From Gammaproteobacteria bacterium (GTDB lineage Bacteria; Pseudomonadota; Gammaproteobacteria; DSM-16500), in assembly GCA_013287235.1 (NCBI GenBank), contig JABDEF010000032.1, positions 286 to 14,624 on the forward strand: a stretch of DNA of 14,339 nt. The letters run 5' to 3'. A program made the position numbers and the translations under genes. This document shows positions 1 to 8,031 of the stretch, piece by piece (positions within the stretch are counted from its first letter, which is position 1; each line of letters starts with the position of its first letter). The notes below the pieces were generated by a model. That model was given only the letters and a program-made list of their open reading frames with translations, did no database searches and was not told the DNA's origin.

Positions 1-2183
1 ATGCGGCATTTTTGCAAGACGGTCACGAAAATGTATTAACCGCCATTCACCGGCGAGAAAATCATTTTGGTATAGCAAATCTTGAAATGAGCAGTGGACG
101 ATTTTATTTATTAGAAGTGGAGAGTATCGATGCATTGATCAGTGAATTAGAACGCTTAAAACCCAGTGAATGTTTGGTGAGTGAAGATTTTAAAGTTTCT
201 TTGCCCGTTAAAATAATAAGAAAACGCGCTCCTTGGGAATTTGATTTAGATACTGCGATACGTTTATTAACACAACAAATGCAAACGCATGATTTACACG
301 GGTTTGGTTGTATGGATTTAACCGCGGCACTTTCAGCAGGTGGGTGCTTATTGCATTATGTTAAAGAAACCGAACGAAAAAATCTTCCGCATATTCGTGC
401 CATTCAAGTAGAGCGGCGTGATGAAAGTGTAATGCTGGATGCTGCCACTCGACGTAATTTAGAATTAGTGACGAATCTTTCGGGTGGAACAGAGCATACC
501 CTATCAGATGTTTTCGATCAAACCGCAACGAAGATGGGCAGCCGTTTGATAAAACGCATGATCCATCGCCCGTTACGTAATCTTAAGATTTTAAAAGCGC
601 GTCAAGCCTGTATTAAAAATTTATTGATCGATAGAAAATATCTGGGATTGCATGACACCTTGCGTCAAATTGGAGATGTCGAACGTATTGTGACTCGCAT
701 CGCTTTAAAAACCGCGCGTCCTCGGGATCTTGTCGAATTAAGACAAACCTTGCAAGTGTTGCCTTCATTACAAGAACAATTAAAAAATTGCGACACACAT
801 TTATTGAAAAATTTATCCGAAAAAATTAACGAATTTCCCGATATGTTTGCATTATTGGAAAAAGCCATTGTCGAAAATCCACCAGTGACAATTCGTGACG
901 GGGGTGTGATAAAAGAAGGATATAATGCGGAATTAGATGAGCTCTTGGCATTAAGTGAAAATGCCGGGAGTTTTTTAATGGAATTAGAAGAGCGTGAAAA
1001 AAAACGCACCGGACTTTCGACGTTGAAAGTAGGCTATAACCGTGTGCATGGATTTTATATTGAAATCAGCCGTCTTCAAGCGGAAAGTGCGCCGACGGAT
1101 TATATTCGACGACAAACATTAAAAAATACGGAACGATTTATTACGCCTGAACTCAAAGCTTACGAAGATAAAGCATTAAGCAGCCGTGAAAAAGCGCTCG
1201 CACGCGAAAAAATATTATATGACGATTTATTGGATAAAATTTTATTAGAACTAACACCCTTACAAACATCCGCAGAAGGATTGGCGATGTTAGATGTGTT
1301 TACCAATTTTGCGGAAAGAGCGGATACGCTGAATCTAAGTTGTCCCGAAATGACTGTAGAGTCTGGTATTCATATTATCGGCGGCCGACATCCTGTGGTC
1401 GAATCTGTTCTTTCAGGTGCATTCGTACCGAATGATGTGACATTAAATGAAAAGCAAAAAATGTTAATCATCACGGGCCCCAATATGGGTGGCAAATCGA
1501 CGTATATGCGGCAAATTGCTTTGATGGTTTTACTTGCGCAAATCGGGAGTTTCATCCCGGCTAAATCTGCGACAATTGGTTTAGTCGATCGTATTTTTAC
1601 ACGCATCGGGGCATCGGATGATTTAGCAAGCGGTCGTTCGACATTTATGGTAGAAATGACAGAAACCGCAAGTATTTTACATAATGCAACATCGCATAGT
1701 TTAGTGTTAATGGATGAAATTGGACGGGGGACAAGTACGTTTGATGGATTATCATTGGCATTTGCAACGGCAGAGTATTTAGCGAAAAACATTAAAGCAT
1801 TAACGTTATTTGCAACGCATTATTTTGAATTAACCAAATTGGCAGAGACAATTCACACGATTAACAATGTACATTTCGATGCGTGTATGCAAGGTGACAA
1901 TATTATTTTTTTACATGCCGTTCAAATAGGATTTGCCAATCAAAGTTATGGGATTGAAGTGGCGCAACTCGCAGGTTTGCCGCGCGTTGTGATTCAAGCG
2001 GCAAAACAAAAATTGCGTGAATTGGAAAAACCCATCATCCAACCTATGCAGCAGGATTTATTTTCATCACAAGAAAATACGATACCGCATCCTATTGTCG
2101 CAGCAATTGAAAAAATAAATCCCGATCAAATGACAGCGAAAGAAGCGTTAGATTTCATTTATCAAATGAAATCGCTGACATAA
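1..2183 (+). CDS. mutS: DNA mismatch repair protein MutS, 5' end cut by window edge
   Basis: MutS recognises base mismatches and small loops in DNA and, as an ATP-driven sliding clamp, recruits MutL. The reading frame is open back to base 3 (Ala-Ala-Phe precede the TTG at 12), and those residues align with E. coli MutS at about residue 125. The TTG is therefore not the real start: roughly 125 residues, including the mismatch-reading Phe-x-Glu domain, lie outside the window. Visible parts are the connector, the lever/clamp core with LKVGYNRVHGFYIEISR, the ATPase with Walker A GPNMGGKST (about 1476-1502), the signature DDLASGRSTFMVEMTE, Walker B LVLMDEIGRGTSTFDG, and FATHYFELT. The C-terminal helix NPDQMTAKEALDFIYQMKSL matches the E. 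coli tetramerisation tail, so the 3' end is intact. The next gene is 227 bases away, so there is no sign of an operon. The identification is secure. Confidence 0.97.
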   Translation, partial: AAFLQDGHENVLTAIHRRENHFGIANLEMSSGRFYLLEVESIDALISELERLKPSECLVSEDFKVSLPVKIIRKRAPWEFDLDTAIRLLTQQMQTHDLHGFGCMDLTAALSAGGCLLHYVKETERKNLPHIRAIQVERRDESVMLDAATRRNLELVTNLSGGTEHTLSDVFDQTATKMGSRLIKRMIHRPLRNLKILKARQACIKNLLIDRKYLGLHDTLRQIGDVERIVTRIALKTARPRDLVELRQTLQVLPSLQEQLKNCDTHLLKNLSEKINEFPDMFALLEKAIVENPPVTIRDGGVIKEGYNAELDELLALSENAGSFLMELEEREKKRTGLSTLKVGYNRVHGFYIEISRLQAESAPTDYIRRQTLKNTERFITPELKAYEDKALSSREKALAREKILYDDLLDKILLELTPLQTSAEGLAMLDVFTNFAERADTLNLSCPEMTVESGIHIIGGRHPVVESVLSGAFVPNDVTLNEKQKMLIITGPNMGGKSTYMRQIALMVLLAQIGSFIPAKSATIGLVDRIFTRIGASDDLASGRSTFMVEMTETASILHNATSHSLVLMDEIGRGTSTFDGLSLAFATAEYLAKNIKALTLFATHYFELTKLAETIHTINNVHFDACMQGDNIIFLHAVQIGFANQSYGIEVAQLAGLPRVVIQAAKQKLRELEKPIIQPMQQDLFSSQENTIPHPIVAAIEKINPDQMTAKEALDFIYQMKSLT

Positions 2184-2227
2184 TTTTGCGATATTTATTT
2201 TTATATTCTTCACGCCTGTCAGCTGAG

Positions 2228-2253
2228 AGAGCATTAATGTCTATTGATGCTTT
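2228..2253 (+). terminator. possible weak hairpin behind mutS
   Basis: AGCATTAAT (2230-2238) can pair with ATTGATGCT (2243-2251) across a 4-base loop, with one G-U pair, and slightly further with a wobble and an A-U pair. It lies about 45 bases after the mutS stop. Only three T's follow, so it is not a textbook Rho-independent terminator. It may be an end-of-transcript structure or chance in AT-rich DNA. Confidence 0.3.
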
Positions 2254-2302
2254 AAGATTAGCCAATGGCCAGCTTTGACCCCAATCTTGTTACCTCAAAA
2301 TT

Positions 2303-2319
2303 CTTAAGAAAATCTTAAA
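2303..2319 (+). promoter_or_regulatory. PmrA/BasR-like tandem box upstream of the vault-like gene
   Basis: CTTAAG, five bases, then CTTAAA gives two direct half-sites 11 bp apart, starting 108 bases before the ATG at 2411. The known PmrA (BasR) site in enterics is YTTAAK-N5-YTTAAK. Legionella and Coxiella PmrA sites are likewise tandem CTTAA repeats with an 11-bp period. The final base of the second half-site is A rather than G or T. Possible -10 hexamers TATATT lie at 2331-2336 and 2351-2356, but neither has a good -35 match. The inner TTCTTAAGAA (2301-2310) is also a perfect palindrome. A chance match is possible in such AT-rich DNA. Confidence 0.35.
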
Positions 2320-2410
2320 TTAAAAAAAAATATATTGCTTTGATGTGAAGTATATTTTTGTCAGAATCACGGCTTGTTTTCGGAAAATAAATTAGTATAC
2401 GGAGATTAAT

Positions 2411-5209
2411 ATGGAAATACGTCGTGATTTACCAATTGAAAATAAAATCGAATCTTATTCCACAACAACTGACCTTCCGCAATATGTCCCTTTAGAAACA
2501 AAAGAAGTTAAACAAGAAGTTGAACCAAAAGAAGAAAAAGATATCTCTGAAAAAAGTATCCAAGATGTCATTCAAAAATCCAAATTTGCAGGAATAAAGC
2601 CGGGTGATTTACCGCTTGCGATTAAAAAAGCATTTAACAAAGAAGACAAAGGTGCGCCTCCGCAAGATATGATTGTAGAAGCGAATGCTGTACGTAGCGG
2701 GGAACGTATTGAACCCAATCAATTTTATTTAGCAGAAAGAAACAAAATTCCAAAAATTGAAATCGGAGACGGTAAACGATTAACAACGGAATTCACAATC
2801 AGTCCTTACGTAGAAATAAAGAAAATTGATGTGGTTTATCAAAATGCACCGATTTTCGGTAAATATGGGAATTACGTCATCAATGTGCCGCCGGGTCAAT
2901 ATGCTAAGGCATGGTCTGGAAACAATCCCATGCTTTTAGGAGAAGGCGCGCATGTTATTCATGATCCATTATTTCGATTTGAGAAAAATATTTCAGATCC
3001 TGTTCAGAGTTTCCGTCAAGAAAATCATTTCGTGAATCAATCTGACAATTATATCCATCATGGCAATATTCATATTATACGTGTTTTGCCCGGTAAATTT
3101 GCGTCGATTGTATTAAATGGAAAACCAAAATTACTACATCCCCGTAAAGAACCCTATGTGTTTGAAACGCCTTTATTTCAATTTGATTCCGCGCGAAATT
3201 TCATTGAGCAATCCCAAAATTATATTCCACATGGTAATTTCCATCAATTACGTATTCCACCCGGTCGTTTGGCAAAAGTTGTGATTAATAATATCCCACA
3301 ACTTATCGCACCTCGGCAAGATAATAAGCCGTATGTGTTTAATACGCCGATTTTCCGTTTTGATCCGAATAGAGATTTTGTCAATGCGACAGAAAATTAT
3401 ATTCGTCATGAAACCATGCACTTGATTCGTGTGCGACCCGGATATTTCGCAAAGGTGATTGTCGATGGCATTGCAAAAATATTAACACCCAACGAAAATA
3501 ATGAACCGCATATATTTAACACCATCAATTTTACATTTGATCCCAATAAAGACTTTGTTAAAGCGACCGATAGTTATATTCGCCATGAAAATATGCATTA
3601 TGTCCGAGTTCCGCCTGGACAATTTGCAAAAGTGATTGTGGATGGTATTCCTCAATTATTACCGCCCTCGGAGGGGAAGGCTTACGCATTTACAACGGCA
3701 AATTTTGTTTTTGATCCGAATAAAGATTATGTCGATCAAAATACGCCGTATATTAAACACGGCGTTCGTCACATTCTTCGTTTACCGAAAGGCTATATTG
3801 CAAAAGCATGGTATGGCAATAAACCGGTTTTATTAGAAAAAACGCAAGATCAAAAAGATGTGGAGGTACTTGATTTTGAAGATCCGCAATTTAGATTGGA
3901 AGAAGTGAAAAAAGATGGACAGATGAGTCAATTTATCCCTGCAGATGAAAAATTGATTGTGCATGGTTCCATTAAGCGCGTGATTACACCCATCAATGGA
4001 CTCGCGATTATTAATAAAAATGGCACGTTGGATATTGTTCGTGGACGCTATGATATCGATTCTCCTTCTGAATCCGTGGTTGGTTTTTTTGATACCAGTG
4101 TACAGACACTTGAATTCCCCAGTAAGAGAACCAAAGAAAAGCGTATGGCAGAAAATCGTGATTCGAAAACAGATAGAATTATCTATGATGTTTACACGAC
4201 ATCGGATTCTGTTGAAGTAGGATTGAAACTCTTGGTCGCTTTTTGTGTGCCAGATGTGGATAATGCGAAAAAAGCCCTAACGCGCTTTAAAAACATGGAA
4301 AATATTGCAGAGCATATTGAAGGTGTTGTTCGATCCGATATGACCAAGATTATCAAACAATATACCTCTCAAAAGTTTACGGCACCTAATGAGACCCAAG
4401 AAAAAATCGTGAATCGATATCATCAAATGATGGAGGATAAAACAGAAACAACCGATACATCTGTGCGCTATATGAATGATAGTGTTTCGACAAGCTCACC
4501 TATGCCATTTGCGCCGACTATTAGCATGGCACCCTCCGCACCACCTCCGCCTAAAACCTATATGGAACAAGTGGAAAGCATGTTGCGAGAGCATTTGCAA
4601 ACATGGGGTATCGTGTTGATACGTATGACGATCGAAGAATCAAAAATTCTCGATGCGGATCTCACGAAAAAAATGTCTGAGCAAGCCTTAACAACGGCAA
4701 AAACCAATGCGGATCTTGCAATCGCAGAACAACGCGCCATGATTGCAAAAGCACAAGCAGAACAGGCCAAAGCCGTTGCCATCATTGAGCAGTCGCAAAT
4801 CAATGAAAGTAGAATTAAAGCGGCGCAAGCACTTTTAGAAGCAGCAGATTTTGAAGCCAAAGCACGCGAACGCAAAGCAGAAGCCGATGCAAAATCCATT
4901 ATTTTAACGGCAAAAGCGGAAGCAGAAGCCATTTCCTTAAAAGGGGGGGCACAAAATGCGCTTTTAAAGGAGCAAGCAAAGTTTTATGAAGAAAATCCGC
5001 GATTGTTTGAGTTGGAAATGCAAAAAGCAAAAAGTCAACTTTTAGGTCGAATCGATAACTTCACCGTGACATCACAAGAATTTGGGAATTTGTTTAGTAT
5101 TCCAAGTTTGACGTTGTTTAATCAATTGAGTCAGATGGGGTCGAAATCGATGCCGGAGAAAAAAGAAGGGCCGAGGGTGATTGAGGAGGGTGTTTTGAGT
5201 TTGAAATAA
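2411..5209 (+). CDS. vault-like (major vault protein type) repeat/SPFH/coiled-coil protein
   Basis: This 932-residue protein has the domain order of eukaryotic MVP (about 890 residues), which assembles into the hollow vault shell. Residues 1-90 are charged and hydrophilic, with no signal peptide. About 95-150 looks like a degenerate repeat. At 152-514 there are six clear repeats of 57-68 residues with the core R-[VIL]-x-P-G-x-[YFLI]-A-[KS]; their glycines are at 162, 228, 285, 344, 403 and 461. Residues 515-660 resemble the MVP shoulder (SPFH fold): RVITPINGLAIINKNG, then DVYTTSDSVEVGLKLLVAF and ENIAEHIEGVVRSDM. A Met/Pro-rich linker (660-715) is followed by WGIVLIRMTIEESKILD and a long Ala/Glu/Lys helix (about 750-880), as in the MVP cap helix. 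No transmembrane segment is seen, so a soluble cytoplasmic assembly is likely. The start is supported by GGAG at 2401-2404. Assembly and function are inferred. The alternative is a flotillin-like SPFH protein with an unusual N-terminus, but the repeats argue against it. Confidence 0.75.
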   Translation: MEIRRDLPIENKIESYSTTTDLPQYVPLETKEVKQEVEPKEEKDISEKSIQDVIQKSKFAGIKPGDLPLAIKKAFNKEDKGAPPQDMIVEANAVRSGERIEPNQFYLAERNKIPKIEIGDGKRLTTEFTISPYVEIKKIDVVYQNAPIFGKYGNYVINVPPGQYAKAWSGNNPMLLGEGAHVIHDPLFRFEKNISDPVQSFRQENHFVNQSDNYIHHGNIHIIRVLPGKFASIVLNGKPKLLHPRKEPYVFETPLFQFDSARNFIEQSQNYIPHGNFHQLRIPPGRLAKVVINNIPQLIAPRQDNKPYVFNTPIFRFDPNRDFVNATENYIRHETMHLIRVRPGYFAKVIVDGIAKILTPNENNEPHIFNTINFTFDPNKDFVKATDSYIRHENMHYVRVPPGQFAKVIVDGIPQLLPPSEGKAYAFTTANFVFDPNKDYVDQNTPYIKHGVRHILRLPKGYIAKAWYGNKPVLLEKTQDQKDVEVLDFEDPQFRLEEVKKDGQMSQFIPADEKLIVHGSIKRVITPINGLAIINKNGTLDIVRGRYDIDSPSESVVGFFDTSVQTLEFPSKRTKEKRMAENRDSKTDRIIYDVYTTSDSVEVGLKLLVAFCVPDVDNAKKALTRFKNMENIAEHIEGVVRSDMTKIIKQYTSQKFTAPNETQEKIVNRYHQMMEDKTETTDTSVRYMNDSVSTSSPMPFAPTISMAPSAPPPPKTYMEQVESMLREHLQTWGIVLIRMTIEESKILDADLTKKMSEQALTTAKTNADLAIAEQRAMIAKAQAEQAKAVAIIEQSQINESRIKAAQALLEAADFEAKARERKAEADAKSIILTAKAEAEAISLKGGAQNALLKEQAKFYEENPRLFELEMQKAKSQLLGRIDNFTVTSQEFGNLFSIPSLTLFNQLSQMGSKSMPEKKEGPRVIEEGVLSLK
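2864..3952 (+). repeat. six tandem vault-type repeats inside the 2411-5209 gene
   Basis: Coding repeats begin at residues 152, 214, 271, 330, 389 and 447. The middle four start with Y-I-[HPR]-H, and 330 and 389 are closest (YIRHETMH and YIRHENMH, both followed by AKVIVDGI). Most carry a closing [FN]-x-F-D-P-N-[KR]-D-[FY]-V element. Codons differ between the two closest copies, so the duplication is not recent at DNA level. The last copy is longer and runs into the shoulder domain. Confidence 0.8.
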
Positions 5210-5220
5210 TTTTTATGTTT

Positions 5221-5248
5221 ATTCACCCCCTTTGCAAAGGGGGTGAAT
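5221..5248 (+). terminator. perfect 28-base palindrome behind the vault-like gene
   Basis: Bases 5221-5248 are their own reverse complement. The 14-base arms start ATTCACCCCC and centre on TTTGCAAA. It begins 11 bases after the stop at 5209. As RNA it would form a very stable G/C-rich hairpin; a moderately T-rich run (GTTCTTCTT) follows rather than a clean U tract. It fits a transcription end or a REP-like dispersed palindrome; repeats centred on CCCTTTGCAAAGGG are common between bacterial genes. Confidence 0.65.
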
Positions 5249-5266
5249 GACGTTCTTCTTAAACAA

Positions 5267-5296
5267 TTGGTGATCGCTTCCCAATATTGATACAAT
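5267..5296 (+). promoter_or_regulatory. candidate sigma70 promoter of the RND efflux operon
   Basis: TTGGTG (5267-5272) and TACAAT (5291-5296) are separated by 18 bases. The -10 matches 5 of 6 consensus bases and the -35 matches 3 of 6. It lies between the palindrome and the first pump gene, giving a leader of about 25 bases. No regulator gene is next to the operon and no clear operator is seen. Confidence 0.45.
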
Positions 5297-5326
5297 GCTC
5301 AAATCATACGGGAAAGATGAACACGA

Positions 5327-6886
5327 ATGTTAAAAATTTTAACTGCATTCTTGCTTTTTTTACTTTCTTCGGCCTGTTTCATGGTCGGCCCCGACTATCA
5401 AGAACCTAAAAAAGATATCACATCCCATTGGCTAAATACCACTGCCAGAGTCAAAGAAGATCCCTTACAGGATGCCGATTGGTGGAAAACATTTCACGAT
5501 GATACACTCACAGCTTTAATTTATCAGGGTTATCAAAATAATCTCACCATTCAAATGGCAGCCATGAAAGTGTTACAAGCAAGAGCACAACTTGCTGCCT
5601 CTGTCGGCGAATTGTATCCACAGCAACAAGCTATGCTGGGGAATTATACTTATTATCGGATAGGGGGAGGATCATTACAAAGTCTTTTACCACCCGATTT
5701 CGAAACAGCTCAGTTGGGTTTTACTGCAAACTGGGAACTGGATTTTTGGGGGAAATACCGAAGGGCTATTCAAGCAAATGATGCTGCTTTTTTAGCATCC
5801 ATCGCAGCCTATGATAATGCGATGGTGACATTATTGGCGGATATTGCAAGTACTTATATCGGTATTCGTACGACCGAACAATTAATTAAAGTCACAAAAG
5901 CAAATATTCAAATACAAAGGATGAGCTTGCAAATCGCTGAAGCGCGCTACAAAGCGGGTGAAACAAGTTTGTTAGATGTTGAACAAGCGTCAACAGAATT
6001 ATTCGAAACAGAATCCACGCTGCCGGGTGAAATCAGCCAGTTACAACGCCAAAAAGATACATTAGGGGTATTATTGGGCATCACACCAGATCAAGTGGAT
6101 CCTTTGTTAGGAAAAAAGAAAGGCATACCCCATGCGCCACCTCAAGTTCTGGTGGGTATTCCTAAAGAAACGTTAGCTCAACGTCCCGATGTTCATCAGG
6201 CGAGATTAGAAGCCATGGGACAAGCAGCAGGGATTGGTGCGATAAAAGCGAATCTTTTTCCTTCATTCTCTTTATCGGGTACTTTTGTTTTTGCCGCAAA
6301 TACGATTGCGAGAAACTCTCTCGATCAACTTTTTAATTGGTCTAATCGTACGATTACTGCTGGCCCTTCTTTTACTTGGCCTTTATTCAATTATGGTCAA
6401 ATCACCAATGCAGTACGTGCGCAGGATGCGGTTTATCAAGAAGCTCTGTTCAACTATCTCAATGTGGTATTGTCAGCCCAACAAGAAGTGCAAGATAATA
6501 TCACGCAATACATAGAATCCCAAAAAGCCATGCGATATCTCACGAAGGCTAATCAATCGGCAGTAGAATCGACAAAATTGGCTTTAATACGTTATAAAGA
6601 AGGAGAATCCGATTATACGACGGTTTTGGATGTAGAGCGTCAGCAGTTGCGTGTGCAAACCTCTTTAACGAATGCGACAGGGGATGTATCCAGTTCATTA
6701 GTTGCACTGTATCGCGCATTGGGCGGCGGTTGGCAAATTCGTGATAGCAATGATATTGTTCCACTTAACATCCAATGTGAAATGGCGAAACGCACGAATT
6801 GGGGCAGTTTGCTGCAACCACAAAATCATTTACCCCCGAAGAGCATGTGGCAGCAAATCAAAGAAATTTATTTACCAGCATGGTGA
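5327..6886 (+). CDS. outer-membrane channel lipoprotein of RND efflux system (OprM/NodT family)
   Basis: This is the TolC-type outer-membrane factor, a trimeric channel through which a tripartite pump empties outside the cell. The 519-residue product begins with a lipoprotein signal (hydrophobic residues 4-15, lipobox LSSAC, Cys17). It is followed by the family hallmark VGPDYQEP and then DADWWKTFHD. Two outer-membrane efflux repeats follow (roughly 65-250 and 275-465), with ANWELDFWGKYRRA, QRPDVHQAR and LRVQTSLTNA typical of the family. The length is slightly above OprM. The ATG is preceded by only a weak GGGAAAG at about ten bases. It is the first gene of the operon; the adaptor start follows its stop by 5 bases. 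The family is secure; the transported substrate cannot be read from sequence. Confidence 0.93.
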   Translation: MLKILTAFLLFLLSSACFMVGPDYQEPKKDITSHWLNTTARVKEDPLQDADWWKTFHDDTLTALIYQGYQNNLTIQMAAMKVLQARAQLAASVGELYPQQQAMLGNYTYYRIGGGSLQSLLPPDFETAQLGFTANWELDFWGKYRRAIQANDAAFLASIAAYDNAMVTLLADIASTYIGIRTTEQLIKVTKANIQIQRMSLQIAEARYKAGETSLLDVEQASTELFETESTLPGEISQLQRQKDTLGVLLGITPDQVDPLLGKKKGIPHAPPQVLVGIPKETLAQRPDVHQARLEAMGQAAGIGAIKANLFPSFSLSGTFVFAANTIARNSLDQLFNWSNRTITAGPSFTWPLFNYGQITNAVRAQDAVYQEALFNYLNVVLSAQQEVQDNITQYIESQKAMRYLTKANQSAVESTKLALIRYKEGESDYTTVLDVERQQLRVQTSLTNATGDVSSSLVALYRALGGGWQIRDSNDIVPLNIQCEMAKRTNWGSLLQPQNHLPPKSMWQQIKEIYLPAW

Positions 6887-6887
6887 T
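6882..6887 (+). promoter_or_regulatory. ribosome binding site of the adaptor gene, overlapping the upstream stop
   Basis: GGTGAT matches part of the anti-Shine-Dalgarno complement (AGGAGGTGAT) four bases before ATG 6892. It contains the TGA stop (6884-6886) of the preceding gene. This favours 6892 over the longer in-frame starts at 6799, 6880 or 6883 and suggests translational coupling. Confidence 0.55.
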
Positions 6888-6891
6888 AGAA

Positions 6892-8031
6892 ATGAACAGG
6901 AAATCAAAATACGTCGTTATCGCAGTCATAGTGATCGTATTATTTCTCATTTATAAAATCATTTCTCATTTCGAAAATAAAACACCTTCACTGCCACCGC
7001 CTACGGTTATCGTCAAAAAACCGATTCTTTTACCCATCACAGACTATGTGACATTAACGGGTAATACGGTTGCTTACAATTCGGTGGATTTAGTGGCGCG
7101 TGTAGAAGGATATCTCCAATCTGTGGAATTTACGGATGGTTCTTTTGTCAAAAAAGGGAAAGAATTATTTGTAATAGAACCCGAACCTTATTTAGAAAAG
7201 TTAAAAGCAGCGGAAGCCACCAATGACGCCCAAAAAGCGGCTTATCAATATGCTAAAGCAGAATATGCAAGACAACAACAAATGTACAAACAAAATGCGA
7301 CTTCTTTAAATAATGTTCAAAAATGGGAGGCAAAAAGAGATGAGACACAAGCGGAAGTTGCGAAAGGGGTGGCCGATGTCGCCATTGCTGCCATTAATTA
7401 TAGTTATACCCATGTACTTGCACCCTTTGATGGTCGCATTGGACGCCATTTGGTGGATCCAGGGAATTTAGTGGGCAATGGAAAAGCGACGGATTTAGCA
7501 ACCATCGAACAAATTGATCCTATTTATGTGTACTTTAATTTAAATGAATTAGATTTATTTAAAATTCGCACGGCTGCAAAAAAGGCAGGTATCAATGCGA
7601 ATGAGATTAATAAAGTGCCTGTTTATGTGGCGCTGCAAAATGAAAATGACTTTCCACATCAAGGACATCTCGATTTTGTGAATACAGGATTGAATGCCTC
7701 GACGGGTACGATAGAGTTTCGTGGGATATTAGAGAATAAAGATTTTGCTTTATTGCCGGGCCTATTCGTGAAAGTACGAATTCCTATTTCAAATCCTGTC
7801 CCGGAACTGACTGTGCCGGATACCGCGGTGCTTTATGATCAAATTGGATCTTATGTGTTTCTCGTGGATAAAAATAATGTGGTTCAATTGACACGTGTGG
7901 AATTGGGTGCAATAGAACAAGGTTCCCGCGCAATTTTGAAAGGGTTAAATACCAATGATAATGTGGTTGTGGAAGGATTGCAGAATGCAACGCCTGGGAA
8001 TACGGTGACAGTGAAGGTGAATGCCATATGA
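6892..8031 (+). CDS. periplasmic adaptor (membrane fusion protein) of RND efflux system
   Basis: The adaptor links the inner-membrane pump to the outer-membrane channel. From ATG 6892 it is 379 residues. It is anchored by an N-terminal transmembrane helix (about residues 7-25, VVIAVIVIVLFLIYKII) rather than by a lipid-modified Cys as in AcrA or MexA. Next come the lipoyl half-motif VARVEGYLQSVEFTDGSFVKKG, an alpha-helical hairpin rich in Ala/Gln (about 103-180), the second lipoyl half with YTHVLAPFDGRIGRHLVDPG, and the beta-barrel and membrane-proximal domains ending LKGLNTNDNVVVEGLQNATPG. The length is close to AcrA (397). The longer open frame upstream overlaps the preceding gene and has no supporting domain. 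The stop overlaps the pump start by four bases (ATGA). The family is secure; the substrate is unknown. Confidence 0.93.
   Translation: MNRKSKYVVIAVIVIVLFLIYKIISHFENKTPSLPPPTVIVKKPILLPITDYVTLTGNTVAYNSVDLVARVEGYLQSVEFTDGSFVKKGKELFVIEPEPYLEKLKAAEATNDAQKAAYQYAKAEYARQQQMYKQNATSLNNVQKWEAKRDETQAEVAKGVADVAIAAINYSYTHVLAPFDGRIGRHLVDPGNLVGNGKATDLATIEQIDPIYVYFNLNELDLFKIRTAAKKAGINANEINKVPVYVALQNENDFPHQGHLDFVNTGLNASTGTIEFRGILENKDFALLPGLFVKVRIPISNPVPELTVPDTAVLYDQIGSYVFLVDKNNVVQLTRVELGAIEQGSRAILKGLNTNDNVVVEGLQNATPGNTVTVKVNAI

Noticed and set aside
12..14. TTG at 12 as the mutS start
   Set aside because: The frame stays open and MutS-like upstream to the window edge; the true start lies outside.
4558..4932. 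Minus-strand Ala/Ser-rich open frame opposite the vault cap helix
   Set aside because: It is the antisense of an Ala/Glu/Lys coiled coil; the sense frame has a coherent domain.
5146..5206. Acidic C-terminal tail of the vault-like protein as a Dot/Icm secretion signal
   Set aside because: A few Glu residues near the end are too weak and common in charged proteins to support secretion of a roughly 100-kDa shell-type protein.
6799..6891. Longer start of the adaptor gene inside the outer-membrane gene
   Set aside because: It adds 31 residues of unrelated polar sequence before a normal N-terminal membrane helix; the ribosome site GGTGAT points to 6892.
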